The notes below the pieces were generated by a model. The model worked only from the letters and a program-made list of their open reading frames with translations, ran no database searches and was not told the DNA's origin. 64,000 nucleotides of DNA. Origin: Paragonimus westermani. Taxonomy: Eukaryota; Platyhelminthes; Trematoda; Plagiorchiida; Troglotrematidae. Positions within the stretch are counted from its first letter, which is position 1. Every line of letters begins with the position of its first letter. Below are positions 26,625 to 39,815 of this stretch, one piece after another. The stretch spans positions 121,852-185,851 of the forward strand of contig QNGE01000989.1 of the NCBI GenBank assembly GCA_008508345.1. Direction: 5' to 3'. Position numbers and translations under genes: made by a program.

Positions 26625-27473
26625 ACGTCTATCGTGAGGTGCACTGAATGCACCGTTAGGTATATATGTATGCTGGCGACAGACGTTTCTAGAAACGCTC
26701 AACTAACGGTGCACAATTTGAGTTTTTGAAATAAATTGGCCTTAAGCCAACGTTTGACGTCTGTATATACTGGGCAGGTCTACTCTGTTGCGCTTAGGCA
26801 CGTTGGTGCGAAATGAATCAGTGAATAGCCCGGAAGTATCAAGTCATAGCTAAATTGGAACGGGATGAACGCAGTGACGACGTTGGTCAGGTCTTTAAAT
26901 GATTCCACGGTAACTATTCTTACACCGCAATCATCCGTGGGTAGGTGCGCGTGAGTTCAAGCATATAAGTATCAGGAATTCATTTGGCGTGCTGTAAGAA
27001 AGACCGAAATTGTCTCAACCTGATTATGTTTAGGCAAAAATTCTTGCGAGAACTGAGGTTTGCTATGCCTGGGACGAATGATGACATTTGCTAAAAACAC
27101 GTCAAGCTAACTTAAATTGGCGTATCCAGTGAACGAAGGTGAAACAGAAGTACTCATAGTAAATGAATGAAACAAAACCTATGGATGAAACCAATTGATC
27201 GCCTACGAGTACGACGAAAAAAGCAACGAACGTTCCACCGACACTAAAACTGTTGAAGATTCACTCTTCTAAACGCACCTAAAATTATCTCTAGGTCAAA
27301 GCCGCTAATGAAAAACTTCACGGGTTAATTCATTTTAATGAATTTTTGGGCGCGTCATAGGTAAGAATGATGATGTTTACCATATCTAAAGTCTTCTTCT
27401 GTTATATGACTTTCTCAATACAGCCCACGTATTGGTTAATATCAAGAGCTGAGCTGGTTGACAATCAAAGACG

Positions 27474-28300
27474 CGTTCCTAGGGAGCCAAACGGAAGAAA
27501 TCTTGGCGCATCTGCACAAAGCTGAAGAAATATCCCTCATAGACCTGCATTCCAATCATCAGCAGTTACCAATGGTACAGAAGGACAGGGCAAGAACCGC
27601 TTTTGTGTGAACGGACAGCAGTGCGAATTCCTTAGAAGGCCGTTCGGTCTTTGCAACGCTCCAACTACCTTCAGAAGCTCCTTGCTTCATATTCTGAAGG
27701 ATCTGGAAGCAGTAACCATGTACAGCAACGATATCGGAATACGTGGAAAGGCTGAGAGCAGTGCTACAACGAATCGACGCAACCGACCTAAAACTGAGTA
27801 GTAAGAAATGCAGTTCAACCGCTTACTTGGGACACACAGTTGGTAACGGAATAATCCAACCACTTCCAGAGAAACTGATAGCCATCAAGAATTTTTCAAC
27901 ACCAAAATCAAGTGAAAACTGAAGTTCTTTCTCGGAAGGATTAGCTACGATTCGAGCTTTACGTCGAAGTTCTCTCAGAAAGCATATCCATTCCTGAACT
28001 GCTGAGGAAGGACAGGGAAGTCGTATGGACTGAAGACTTCGAGATGGCGCTTAACAAAATAAAACGGGAAGCTGTCAACATTCGATGGTGCCTGACGATC
28101 CCCAAACCGAATGGACCATTCACTGTGTCAGTAGGTGCAAGTGATATCAGAATTAGAGTAGTTATTCCATAGCCGTCATGAACAATTAAGTGCGCCAGCT
28201 GTGTACTGGCGGAAGCAGACAGAAAGTATCTTACCATGGAGAGAGAATAATCAGCTTTCATTTGGACGCTAGAGAAGTGGAGGACCCCATTATTATTACC
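27474..28300 (+). mobile_element. Decayed gypsy RT and RNase H
   Basis: Plus-strand Ty3/gypsy pol. Successive frames give EEILAHLHKAEEISLIDLHS, RARTAFV, then CEFLRRPFGLCNAPTTF, LKDLEAVTMYSNDIGI, KCSSTAYLGHTVGNGI, and further on WTEDFEMALNKIK and an RNase H segment LAEADRKYLTMERE..AFIWTLEKWR. The order is RT fingers, palm, connection, RNase H. The RT catalytic YxDD has become YSND, and several stops and frameshifts break it, so it is inactive. The 5' part (gag, protease) is not seen upstream. Confidence 0.85.
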
Positions 28301-28584
28301 ATCATTGGTAGTATAACAGCCGTGAGCCTGATTGAAAGACACCGTGGCTCGGGCCGTCCCCCACCTCAACAATGACATGGAATACCTTAGAATTGTTACT
28401 AAGAAGCTTGAGATTTGAGAAAAAAGAAGATTAAGCGGAACCAGGAATGGTATGGATACAGGTATGTCATTGGCTACGGCACACCGTTATCTCGAATGGC
28501 GTTTATGAACAGCGATTTGAGTGAACACCAAGATCCAAGCCAGGTATGCAACATCTATCCACTTTGTTCAATGGAACAGTCAGG

Positions 28585-30375
28585 GTCCTCATATTCCGTG
28601 ATCACGTTGTTGCCTGACCACCACGCAACTGTTGGTGGTCTCAGTATATAATGTCCCGTAAGGTAAACAATCAACTGGCGTACGAAGTACGTGACCCCAA
28701 CATCGCAGGCTGAACGTGATTACTTGACGAAGTGACTGCGCATCCCGAGCGTTCCAGAATATGTTGCTCATGCAACCAGCCCACTTAATGTAAGCTAGTT
28801 GATGGAGAGAACGATTATCAAACACAAGTCTGCTTGTATCTTCGCTGCGAACAGACCACGTTTCCGAATCAAACAGCAAAACAGAACATACACAAACATT
28901 GCATACCCTTCCTTTCGGCGACAACCGGGCGCTTTTCGATACCACAGATGACGCAGGCTGGCAAAAACAAATCATGCCTTAGCTATCCTCGCCGACATCT
29001 CATCAGCAACATTACAAGTTGACGAGACATTGCTATGCAGGTATGTGAACGTGTTCACAGTCTCGAGCGGATTACCTGCAATAAAGAAAGTAAGGATGGA
29101 AATGCCCCAATCTTGAAGTAGCACTTGACACTTTGAAGGTGCGAAGCGTATTCTATGCAAACCAGCCCGATCAATTACCTTGTTCAGCACGTCTTCGGCG
29201 GAGGTGCTAAGTAAGCCAATATCATCCCCATACTCTGAACCAGTCAACCTAGCTCCAGGAAGAAGCACAACACTAAGCTCCCTGGATTTCTCAAGAGCAA
29301 CTCCCAGAATATTGTCCATGACGAAAATGAACAAGAGGGGGGAAATCTGATACCCTTAATGAACACCACTAGAAGTGATGAATGCCGGGGATAACCATCC
29401 ATAAACCCTCGAGCTGCTCGAAGAGTGGGCATACAGTAATTTCAACACATTCAAGTATTTTCTTGGTACTCCCCTGTGAATGAGATAATTCCAGAGGACG
29501 CTACGAGCGACCGAATCGAAAGCACGGCTGTCCAAGATCCGTCGTAGGGTAAAAATGTGATCAACGCACCTACGACCGGATCGGAGTCCTGCTTGTTCTT
29601 CACGTATCTCACTTCCTTTGGGCTTAGGAAGCCGATGTAAAATGAGGCCAGCGGATAACTTAGACGCAACAGACACTAGACTTACCCCACTGTGGTTATC
29701 ACACAGACTTCGGACCTCTTTTAGAACGCGGGAACTACCGTTGATGGACATTGACCACGAGATACCTCTTCAGCTTCTCAAACCTTCTGAAGGAGTGCCG
29801 TCAGTTCTGATATCAACCCCACCCCCACCATCCTTGAAAAGTGGAAAGGGGGGACGTAGACCAGAAGCTTTGTTACGCCTGAATAACTAAAGCCTCTGGG
29901 CCACTTCTGCCTCTGATAGAAGGCTGTCTGGAATGCAATAACTGACCATTCGGGTCTCGTCGTCCACATGGTCTGGTTGAGGGCAGCTGGACTGTTCCTC
30001 AAAATGTTCAGCTTGCCTATCAAATCGGCGTGGTTGGCTGATGATAAGTGAGTCGTCTTTTTTATACCTGGCCTCACTTACACCGACTTGATGACCAGTA
30101 CAACCATTGATCTGCTATTCCCAGACAAACAGACTTGTTTCATCTCTCTTGGCTGTTCGAACAAGTGATGTTCACGGTCTTTGCGCAAGCTATTGGTCAG
30201 CTTGCATTTAGGTACATGGCGGTCGTCATCCCATTCACAACCGAGTAGGATCGAGCGACGCTTGCTCGTAAGGTTTACCGACGTGACGGAAATCCAGTTC
30301 AGTCGCAACCGCACAGCTCCTTCAGAACATGCCTTCAGAACGCACCAAGTTTTCATAGCTGCTCCCACTTGTTAA
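28585..30375 (-). mobile_element. RTE-like LINE, reverse transcriptase part
   Basis: Minus-strand RT of an APE-type LINE close to RTE elements of flatworms. In element order: REHHLFEQPREMKQ and LSGNSRSM (linker), GVGLISELTALLQKV, SVASKLSAGLILHRL, EQAGLRSGRRCVDHIFTLRRIL, FDSVARSVLWNYL, then LTGSEYGDDIGLLSTSAEDV (catalytic YxDD as YGDD), FAPSKCQVLLQDWG, ETVNTFTYL, and the terminal LLFDSETWSV, LRCWGHVLRTP. Stops and frameshifts separate the pieces. The endonuclease half of what appears to be the same element lies at 32.3-33.5 kb, with gypsy sequence between. Confidence 0.9.
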
Positions 30376-30439
30376 CATACGTCAGAAATGATGTAAGTGA
30401 TATTGGCACCGGTGCAGTTCTTTTAACCGTCGGGAACAA

Positions 30440-31610
30440 CAGAGTACGCTAGTAGAGTACTGATGGAATCAGATAGAAATTATTTCACGACGGAGAAAGA
30501 ATGCTCAGCCACCGTTCGGGCACTAGAAAAGTGGAGGATTAACCTGATAACGACCCCCTTCTACGTTGAGGGGGGACCAAAATCCCCGGAACTGGCTGAA
30601 GATGGTGAGGGATCCCTACAGACGGCTACAAGAGTTCAACTTTACTATGGGACATGTCAATGGCAGAAACACTGAAACATCCGAAACACTATCACGACCA
30701 ACAGAAAAATGGATTGCCGACTGAAGCCATACTCTTGAACGTGGTACTGGCTGCCGACAAAGAGATATTGCTCAACCAACAGCAAGACCCTCAAGTACGC
30801 GAAATATGTAAACAATAACTGGCGGGAACCAACTCCAAGACGTTGATCTCGAACCTGAATAAGCTGATACACATCTAGGGTCCATTATATTTGGATAACG
30901 GCCGAATCGTCATCGATGTGGAAGTGCAGGCGGATGGCGACCGCAAAGACTGCCATTTATTCAAGTCGATTAGAGAGAGAGCCTGATCCAACTGGCACAC
31001 ACAAGTGTGCAGGCAAGAATGCCTGTTTGTCTACTGCGGCGAAGGGTATGTTGGTCCACGATTCAGAAAAGTGTGGCCGATTTCATTCCAGCGTGTCCTC
31101 ACTGTTAACAAAATCGAAAAATAATGACGATAACATCGCCGATGCAATCCATCGCAGCAGAGTGAGCCGCGCGCACACGGGGCATAGACATTTGTGGTCC
31201 AGCCTCAACAAGCCCGATTAGAAATTGTTACATAGTTGTAATGATCGACCATCTCATGTGATGAGTGGAAGCCATTCCCACGGCAGATCAAACGAGCAGA
31301 ACGGTTACACATGCCTTCATGAAAAAGGTCTTGGCTCAATTCAAAATACCGTACAATCACCACGGATACGGGTCCGTGGTTTGAGGGGTGGTAATTTCAG
31401 ATGTTGAAGAATTGGGGAATTCAGCGTCTGGAAATATCACCACACTATTCACAAACGAACGGTTTGATGGAGCAGTTCAAACGTACAGTGAAGGAATGTC
31501 TGAACAGTAGAAGCAATAACTGGAAATGACTACGAGGCGTACTGTTTGGATACCGCACGGCGAAGCATGCAACAATTCGTAGTTCACCATCTGAGCTTAC
31601 GTAAGTAAGG
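30440..31610 (+). mobile_element. Decayed gypsy RNase H and integrase
   Basis: Plus strand. RNase H: RNYFTTEKECSATVRALEKW, followed in other frames by RLQEFNFTMGHVNGRN. Integrase core: CGPASTSPIRNCYIVVMIDH, WVEAIPTADQTS, then ISPHYSQTNGLMEQFKRTVK (HYSQTNG...E, with the catalytic Glu present) and YRTAKHATIRSSPSEL. Stops interrupt it repeatedly. It lies inside the minus-strand LINE, between its endonuclease and RT halves. Sequence up to about 32.3 kb may be its 3' part but shows no recognisable motif. Confidence 0.85.
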
Positions 31611-32343
31611 GAGTCAAAGATTCTTTGGATGCCTGTGTCCGGAAACAGAGAAGGAACATTATCATCAGAAGAACGATGACACCTGGAACACTGTGCGTCT
31701 GAAGAAACAACAGAAACACAGCGCCAAAATAAACGAAGATATGACGTAATGCATAGCAAGTATAAATGGCGTCGTTCAAGGTCGCAGACCAACTAGAAGT
31801 AAATAGTACGGTTGACCAGAAACATCCGACCAGGCTAATTTAAAAGACAATGGAACGGATCATAAATCATCACCAGCCGCAGGAATACGAACTTCCAAAT
31901 CAACCAAGGTCCTCGTGAGCGATGGATCAAAGCTGGCACTTTCGCACAACCGCGGCAAGTTCCTCAAAGAAGGGTTGAATGCGATGGGTGACCGCATCGG
32001 GAGCGCGATTATTCCGGAGCACGGTGGAATATATCGACGTAGTGGTAAGGTATGTTCAAAAGCCCACAGTGAATTGATTGAGGACAAGGGCGACCGGACG
32101 AGCCAGTGCACAACGAAATCGAACCAACGGACGAGGAATGGCGAGCAAAGAACCTATGACAGAATGCATCAACCACACATACAAACCAGATAAAAGTGCA
32201 TGCGACGTGAGTGAAAACCGTCGCTGTACTGTGGACTGAAATTCAGGTTCACAAACAAGAGTGCGTATGTGGAGTGGGAAAGTGTGAGAGGAACAATAAG
32301 GACCATACCTTACCGAACGGTTTTTGCTACGCAATGGCTGCGA

Positions 32344-33545
32344 GCAACTTTGACGCAACAGAAATCAGATTAGTCCCCCGGTGAATTGCACACGAAATGT
32401 GTAAACGCCCCTTGAAAATGAGAAAGATGTTAGTCGATAACGAGTTGTGTTCATCAGGTCTCGCGATCCTCTCGCAGTTGCTTCCGGAGTGCCAAGCGAG
32501 TAGCCTTGCGGGCCGAGGTGTACTCACTGCTGGATGGAATATTCCGACGGTCTTCGAGTTCTTGTGATCGCACAGACACGTAGAGGTTGGAAGCTTAACG
32601 AGTAGTAATACTGCACTTACGCACTGCGTACTGTATGTGTCCAACGTGCTTCACTGTATTCTCGTGAATGAAGACCTACACTTGAGACAGACACAATTTG
32701 GTAAGCGTGAAGCGCCTGTGGCCCTCTTGATTTAGACAAGTCAATTTGTGGTTGGCGGCGAGATGGCTTCCCATCAAAACTCAAGGGGGACTTGGCACAT
32801 AACAGTGCATAATAGGAATCCACACAATTGCTCCAGAGTGACTTGCGATCTCGGAAACAGCTTTGTCACCGATAGCTGACGACCATGTGGTCAATCTGTG
32901 TTCACGATTGAAGGTGGCACACTGAAGTTTAGAAAGTCGAAAATTGGTATCTGCCGGAAACAGACCGTTGTCAACACGGAACTGCAACAAACGCTCACGG
33001 TTGTCTGTTCGACGAGCACTGTAAGAGTTCGGGCCCAAAAAGTTACGCTCGTCAGCACTTAGTCTGCCTCCTTGGGCATTCAACTCTCCAGCCAGTACTA
33101 CAATGTCCGCGCGCCGCGCAGCGTGTAAAAGATCAGTGAACTGGTGGTGAGAATCCTTTTTGACTACATCCGGACTGCAATCTGTGGGATGTATGCTGCA
33201 ACAGATGGACGCCCCTAAATTCTCTAACCGTAACTACGAGTTTGACAGTACAAAAGCGGCCGTTGGTTGGACTCCAGTCAAGCAGGACCTTTTCTTCGTA
33301 TGCGTTCGGGGCGACCTCATCATCAGCTTGGTCAGTGGTTTGAGTCACAAGATCTCTAGACATCGTACACGCATAGTGAGGCGGCTGACGGAAATTGAAG
33401 ATATAGCACTGAGCTAGAATCCTGAAGTCATGTTTCAACAAGACAGCAGATATCGATGACGAGAGTCTCCAAAGGACGTGCAAGAGCTGTCTGCTGACCT
33501 ACCCGCACAAGCATTCGAGCATTAAAGATGGCAAACTTAAATGGT
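32344..33545 (-). mobile_element. RTE-like LINE, endonuclease part
   Basis: Minus-strand apurinic-type endonuclease, the N-terminal domain of the LINE whose RT is at 28.6-30.4 kb. In order: FAIFNARMLVRVGQQTALAR, VIDICCLVET (the catalytic Glu), VVLAGELNAQGGRLSADE and FLGPNSYSARRTDNRERLLQ, CVDNGLFPADTNFR-like text, and near its end SLSTNIFLIFKGRLHIS, which corresponds to the segment after the SDH motif. Stops (for example directly after CCLVET) and frameshifts break it. It ends at about 32.34 kb and resumes in the linker at 30.37 kb. Confidence 0.85.
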
Positions 33546-35640
33546 GTTCGAGGGGGGAGTAGAGGCTTGTGTTTGGCATACTATCACTTTGGCTATGACT
33601 GCCACCGTGAACGGCAAATGAAGTAAGTCTCTGGTGTGTGCGAAAACGGGACTGGGGGTCACCAAGTAGAGACATTTAACAAAAGACTGCGAAACGACAT
33701 AAAATGGGTTGGTGTGGTAAAACTTAACATGGAAGCAAAGTCGGCCACTGAAACCTCGGCCAAATGGCTATGATAAGGATGCAATAAAAATTCACGAGTT
33801 GTGGGGGTGAAATGATCCTCAATTGTCCAGGCTAAAGAGGCTTGGCTTGAGGGATCCTACTCGGAGCCTTTGGCTTAAAAGGAACTCAACCCATAAGGAA
33901 GAAGGGCGAATCACGGAGTTTGCAGTCCATTGGTTCGGTCCACAAGCCCTTTGAGTGTAATCCATCCACCCAGACTGCCCATTGCACCCTGCAGAGGTTG
34001 CAACAGGATCAGCACAGCAGTTCGAGGACTTACCAACGAAGGCGGATCCGACGTGGTCCTGTCCCGCCAGGGAGTCCACGATCAATAGGGCTGTTGAAAT
34101 GCATAGCTTCTGCTGCCGGGAGTTGGCGATCAAATTGGTTCATACGCCCTACGAGACAGGTCCAGCTATTCAAAGCACACGGCACACATTGAGCACTCAC
34201 TGATGCCAGTGGTCATTGAGATGATTCGTTCGTCTTCCTCGGTAGTTGTCCATGGTTGGCGGAGACTGGGGAATTCTGTAAGCCATACGATCAACAAGTT
34301 TTCTGGGAACCCATGTGCTCCCGTTGGGGCATCCGAAACTCCTATTTGACGGGGCAGCATACTCCACGGTGTAGTACCGTCAAAAAGCCTATGCCGTGAA
34401 TTGTCCGCGGCTGCTCATTAGCCGTGGGAACCCCACTTGTTCCGTAGCTGTCCCGACGTATAAAAGGCCGTCCCTCGATCCAAAGCCTGGGGGCACGCCA
34501 GGTAGCGTTGAGTTAGCTCACTCGTTTACTTCGGTGCCAGAGTCAAGGGCCGCACATTGGTGCAAACGTCACCTAAGCTCTTGCTATGACAGTTGTGACC
34601 TCGATGAATATTCCAAAACAGTTGACCACGCCAAATGTAGACGCACTCCGTAACTATTCCCAACGAACCACCTTCAGTATCTAGAGGAGTGCTCTAATAA
34701 ACCAGAACCCAACGTACGAGGGCGCCAACCATGTGACGTAAGCCACTTAACAGCTGCAGGTTTGAATACGTGTCTGGTTGGAAGACAGAAACTTTGTACC
34801 CTAGTAGCACGTCGTCGGTACACAAAACTGGAGATTTGTACAATGGTTCCTGTAAGGTGTACAAGAGTTTTAGGAGCTTCGTAGGATTTTGTCTTGAGAA
34901 CAATAAACATGTACAAGCATCTGTTTTGGTCGATGACAACTGCTGATTTCGCGGTGAAAAGGACGTTTACGTAAAACCCGTCAAATACTTTCACACGGAA
35001 CGAAACGGTATTGTACGTGGTATCACAGACGAGAAACATACTTTGCACGGAGGCAATAAGTCGAACTGTTCAGACGGTTTACAGATGTGATCGGTCAGTG
35101 CCATCCGTAGGAAAAATTGTCATAAGCAAGTCCTGTAAAGCTTACATCTGAAGCCAGTCGAAGTTGTATTAGTTTCTTAGCACCGAGTTACGGTTGTGTG
35201 TAGTGAGCAGTATGCATTCAAATTCATGCCTTTGAGAGTTATAAAACACATCCTTGAAAACCGTCGTGATGTTCAAGGTTAATAATAGTGCTGACGTGCA
35301 CCACTGCGTGTCATAACTCGGGGTGCAGGTGGCGTTGATAGCTATCTACGAGGCGGCAGATTGATGAATAGGTATAAATATGTAAGGAAAGCAAAGTAGG
35401 CGAAAAATAGAGACAACGGTTCACGATGAACACGAGGTAAAGATGTACCGAACGCAGGTACGCCGGTAACTGTAACACACTGTCACGTACAATAAATTTT
35501 CCGGCCAGCAGTGTGGGTAACAGTGAACTCCCCAATCTAGCAGACAGCACCTAAGGGCCTCGCTCAACAGGGCAGCCAATGCTTTCATGGCTCGTAACCA
35601 AGTCGAAGCCTGGTCGCCTAGAAGTTCCTGCTAATCATCA
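33546..35640 (-). other. Possible LINE 5' UTR and unidentified repeat
   Basis: Lies upstream of the LINE endonuclease start. GC-richer than the surroundings up to about 34.65 kb, with AAGCCAAAGGCTCCG at 33.85 kb (minus strand), a motif partly shared with the sequence upstream of the LINE at 53.5 kb (AGCCAAAGGCTTT). This suggests a LINE 5' untranslated region, but no promoter could be defined. From 34.7 to 35.6 kb nothing is recognised. Confidence 0.35.
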
Positions 35641-35929
35641 GCAGTCACATTGCGCTACGGTAGATGCTTCATTGGTATACGAGGTACACGACCCAATCAA
35701 CAGAGGCGGCACATCTTCGCTACCTCAGCTATCGGTCGCGATCTCGTACATTTCATGATACGCCCCGGCGGGCTGTCGCTAACAGACAGCTTGTATGATA
35801 TGAACGAACTTGAGACAAGGAGAGTCGAACACCGCAGGCTTACATGCATACTCTACATATATCGATCACGTATCTGGCCGTAAGACAAAACTGGACGTTC
35901 ACAAGCATCGTAAATCCACCAGTCAGTGG

Positions 35930-37960
35930 AGAGTCGGACGTCGTTGCGGTGCCTTTAGTGATTAACACCAAAAAATGTGGCGTGTTTTTGAACTTCTTTA
36001 CGGACAGCGCATCAGCAGTATTACTAGCTGATAAGATAATACTACCCAGATAGATGGAGCACTCTACAGTCTCAGGCGGCCTAGCTGCAAAAATAATGGG
36101 GACAATATCAACTTAACCGTCCCAAATTTTATGTTGAGAAGGTGCAAAGTGCACATCGTACAGACTAGTCATATGTTAGTCGGTTAAGAATGTTGTTTGG
36201 AGATGTAAGTAAAGCACTGTCTTCCGTATATTCAATATCAGTCAAGCTTCTGCTGGACAGAAGTTTCAATCCGAGATTCTCGGATTCTTCGGGCGCTCTT
36301 TCCAGAATATCACCCATCACAGTTGAAAGGGGAGGGGGAGATAATCCTTACTGAACATCAACCAGGGTGGAGGGCAAACAGAAGCCGCCCATAGATGCGC
36401 CCTCAGCACAAGGAGCAAGCACACAACGACCTTAGCAAACTGGCATATCTTGCTTGGACTCCTCTGCGATACAGATAGCCCCAAGGGGCTTGTCGGACAA
36501 CCGGTTCAAACGCAGTCCTCGGGTCCAGATAATATCACGGCTTTTGGTGGAGAAAAGGAATGCCGACGCTCCAGTATCCGTAACAATGTGAAGATATGAT
36601 CAACACACTCGTAACCATGCCGAAAATGTGCCTACTCTTCCCTTACCTGGCTCCTCTGTTCGTCAGAAGCCATCAAACTATACGATTCGTGAGAATCTTG
36701 GATGTGACACAGGCAAGGCTTATACGTCTGTGGATGTTATGTGACGTCCTGGAAAATTTAAAAATGGGAATGGCTGTCGATAACCACTATCCGTGAGGTC
36801 TACTGCATGAAGCACAAATGTGGTCAGTTCATAGAACAATCGCTCATTATCATCTTTACAAAGTTGGGAGATTTACGTCCGGATCTGGAGCCTTATTAAC
36901 CCTCTACTTAAATCCCAAAGCCACCTGATTTCTAAGGAACAACCAACAAAATCTCTATCATCCACGACTGAATGATGTGCCTCAGGCTAGTTGCGCTGTT
37001 TCTCGAAGTAATCAGCCCATCTGTCAAGTCGCCAGGACGCACTGTAAATTTGTCAGTCATCCTTATCACACAATCTCACTAATGCTTCGTAGAAAGCCAG
37101 TGGCGTCACTAGTCAAGAAAAATTGCGCCCGGCAACTACCTGACTAAAATGTCTTTTCCATCGCTTTAGTCATCTCGTACAAGTAAGCATCACGGTCCTT
37201 ACACGGATTCTTCTTAAATCTACGTCTTAATTCACGAGGTCCTTGCACAATCCGGAGTCGGGGAGAATCAGTCGACGTTTTTCATAATTTCTAGTGAATC
37301 AACAAAAATCCACTCCCCTCGCATATGCACTCTTTTTGTGGAATAGATATCGTTGCCAGAGGTATAGGCAACTGATAAGATTTCTTCCCAGTGCTCGTTT
37401 GGATCATTCCACGTTTGTGACCCTGGTAACCTAACTGTTAATACTGTTTGATAAGCGTTTCGACACACTCGTGGCTCAAGGAGAAACTGAACACTCTGTT
37501 TGCGGGCAGATGAGCTATCGGCAAGCGATAAAAGATGGTGGGCACGGAAACCGGGATTATCTGAATCAGGATAGCTACTTCAAGGGAAACGACCGTTCTC
37601 ACAAGAGTGAAGCAACCCATTGCTGACGATGTTATGGCCAATTAGCGTCATAATTGGGTGATCTCCACATGAAAACTGATATATAGAGTCCGTGAGATGC
37701 GCATAGTCGTAGGAGCCCACCATTACTATCAGCACCTTGGTTCAAAGTACCCAAAATACGGCCTAACTACTCCCCTTACAGAAAAGGACGATCAAGCAGT
37801 GTGCTCACACCAGCAGTGAGCATAATGATATCCAAGTGCTTAGTTTGTCTCAGAAGATCACCGAAGGTATGACAGAAGACGTTCTGGATAGCACCTTGAC
37901 CGTCACGGTCGATAAACAACGTGCCTCTAGTTTATGTCCACAAATCGGAGTGTTATCTGA
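35930..37960 (-). mobile_element. Second RTE-like LINE, strongly decayed
   Basis: Minus strand. From 5' to 3' of the element: GDLLRQTKHLDIIMLTAGVS (endonuclease), GTLNQGADSNGGLLRLCASH, GLYISVFMWRSPNYD, the inter-domain LTVRLPGSQTWNDPNEHWEE, then RT GYECVDHIFTLLRILERRHS near 36.6 kb and HFAPSQHKIWDG with PPETVECSIYLGSIIL near 36.1 kb. The order EN, linker, RT is preserved in a single orientation. It is much more diverged than the LINE at 28.6-33.5 kb and no frame stays open beyond 80 codons. Its ends are not defined. Confidence 0.75.
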
Positions 37961-39580
37961 CGGAACACAAGCGGTTATTCTCTACGTTTCAATTGAATGA
38001 GCTTGGTTGTCCTAGTGCAAAGTACTATCACCACTCTGATTCGGTTGTGAGATTCGGCTTCAGTCATCGGGGACTCTGAAGAACCGCCACGCAACAGCAC
38101 TATTTCATGGCATTAAAATCGTTCTGGACACAGCACAAATCTAAATTCAGAATTGAAAAGGTGCACGCCGGAACAACTTACCGAATATTGTAGATCTCGA
38201 AGGCCTCAAAGCCTATCATTTGCCTCAGCCTCAAGAAAAGAACACCGGAAGAGGAAGAACGTGAAAATCACTGGAATGGTCGGTCAAAACAAAGATAACT
38301 CCATTCCCTCCCCGGTCATTTGAACGACTACACAATTGTGTCGTGGAGAGGCTGGCTTAGAATACCGAGACAGCTTTGGCTCAAAGGCCTGCCCCGCAAG
38401 ACAACTGGATGTTTTCTTGGGGTGTCAGCCGGGGTTAATGCCATGAAAGTTGTACTTACTTGGCACTGACGTGGACGAAGTGAATAAGATGAGGATGTGT
38501 GGTTCCGGTTAGTGCTACGAACAGCGAACAGGTTCAAAGCTAGATCATGCTGCTGAAAAAGTGTAGTTTTTCAAGTGGAGAATAATACGCCGGTGCTCAT
38601 GGTCGATCGCTGAAAAAGCGGAATGTCCTTTATGAGAGGCTATTCTTATGAACCACGTTCTTTCTTATTTGAAAGGCAGCAGTAATGTACCTGGTACAAT
38701 TAGTTTAAAAACTCACAAGAACATGCTCCACAACACAACCACTCCTATGCAATTACTAGTGCAATGCACAACCCTCTGAGCATGGCCGATTTTTGTCTGC
38801 TGCTTCCCTTTTACCTCTGAAGTGGCCGTTGGAAAAAGGGTCAGTGTTAGTTGGCACAGCCTCGCGGAACAACCAACGGGTTCATGGATTGATGAAAACC
38901 TAGCAGCTCGAAATGCAAAACTTCAAGTTTCTCGGTGATGGGCTGGAATGGGGGGTTCAATACCCGAACTAAAATAATAAAGGTTGATCAAACTGAGCTT
39001 TGAAAATCAAGAGTTATCAGAAACAGCACGGTGAGGAAAGGCATTTCCAGCCTTCCAAACATGCAGCGACAGAAAGCTGTTCTGTCTGAGGGGGTGATCC
39101 CCAACTGTAATACTACTTCCTGCTGAACATAAATGGATAATCACGATCAGGCTTCTTTGTAAAGATTAACAAATCAATTCTGAGTCGACGACACTTTCAA
39201 GAGTACACATCCAACGATATGCCTGCCTTCATGGGGTATAGCGCTCAAGCAACGGATCACTTTAAACACGAAGTTCACATTCCTCAAAAGCAATCTATCG
39301 CATCGAAGATTGGATGGCCAAGTCACAGCTCCAATCCCAACGCGCAATTGACAAGCTGTTGTGAAGAAGCTGAGAACAACGTGGATCGGACTGACCGAAA
39401 AGACGTTTCAGTAAAGCCAGTGTATTACTCGCTGCTTCTGCATTCGCTTCAACGTTCGGAGAGAGAGTGTGCGAAACACACGTTCATAAGCGCTTCTTAA
39501 CAGAAACTGTATGTAGCGGGTGGCCTGTAGCGACTATAAATATTTTGATAGTCGCAATTATCTGTACCTTTATGATGATT
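37961..39580. other. Unidentified sequence
   Basis: May hold the 5' end of the preceding LINE up to about 38.2 kb. The rest shows no motif, repeat or splice-bounded open segment that I can support. Confidence 0.3.
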
Positions 39581-39582
39581 TT

Positions 39583-39815
39583 GGTTTTTCACCATCATCA
39601 TCATCATCATCATCACCATCATCATCATAGACAGCAATACATCAGTGGTTAACACTAATGCTTAACTGCCACACAACCATGAAGAAACAGCAAACCCTAT
39701 ATAGAAAGAGAGAAGGAAAAGAAGGAGACGGGAAGGGACCTAACTACTGAAAAAGACTACGTCCATATTCAAACATTCAGCATCAAGGTGCCTACACCTT
39801 GCAAACAACACAACC
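39583..39815 (+). repeat. Dispersed repeat, copy B, with CAT array
   Basis: Homologue of 26408-26624 (see its landmarks). A (CAT)n/(ATC)n microsatellite, about 13 units with one interruption, occupies 39592-39629 between the TTTTTCAC and CATAGACAGCAA landmarks, so the array expanded within this copy. Confidence 0.8.
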
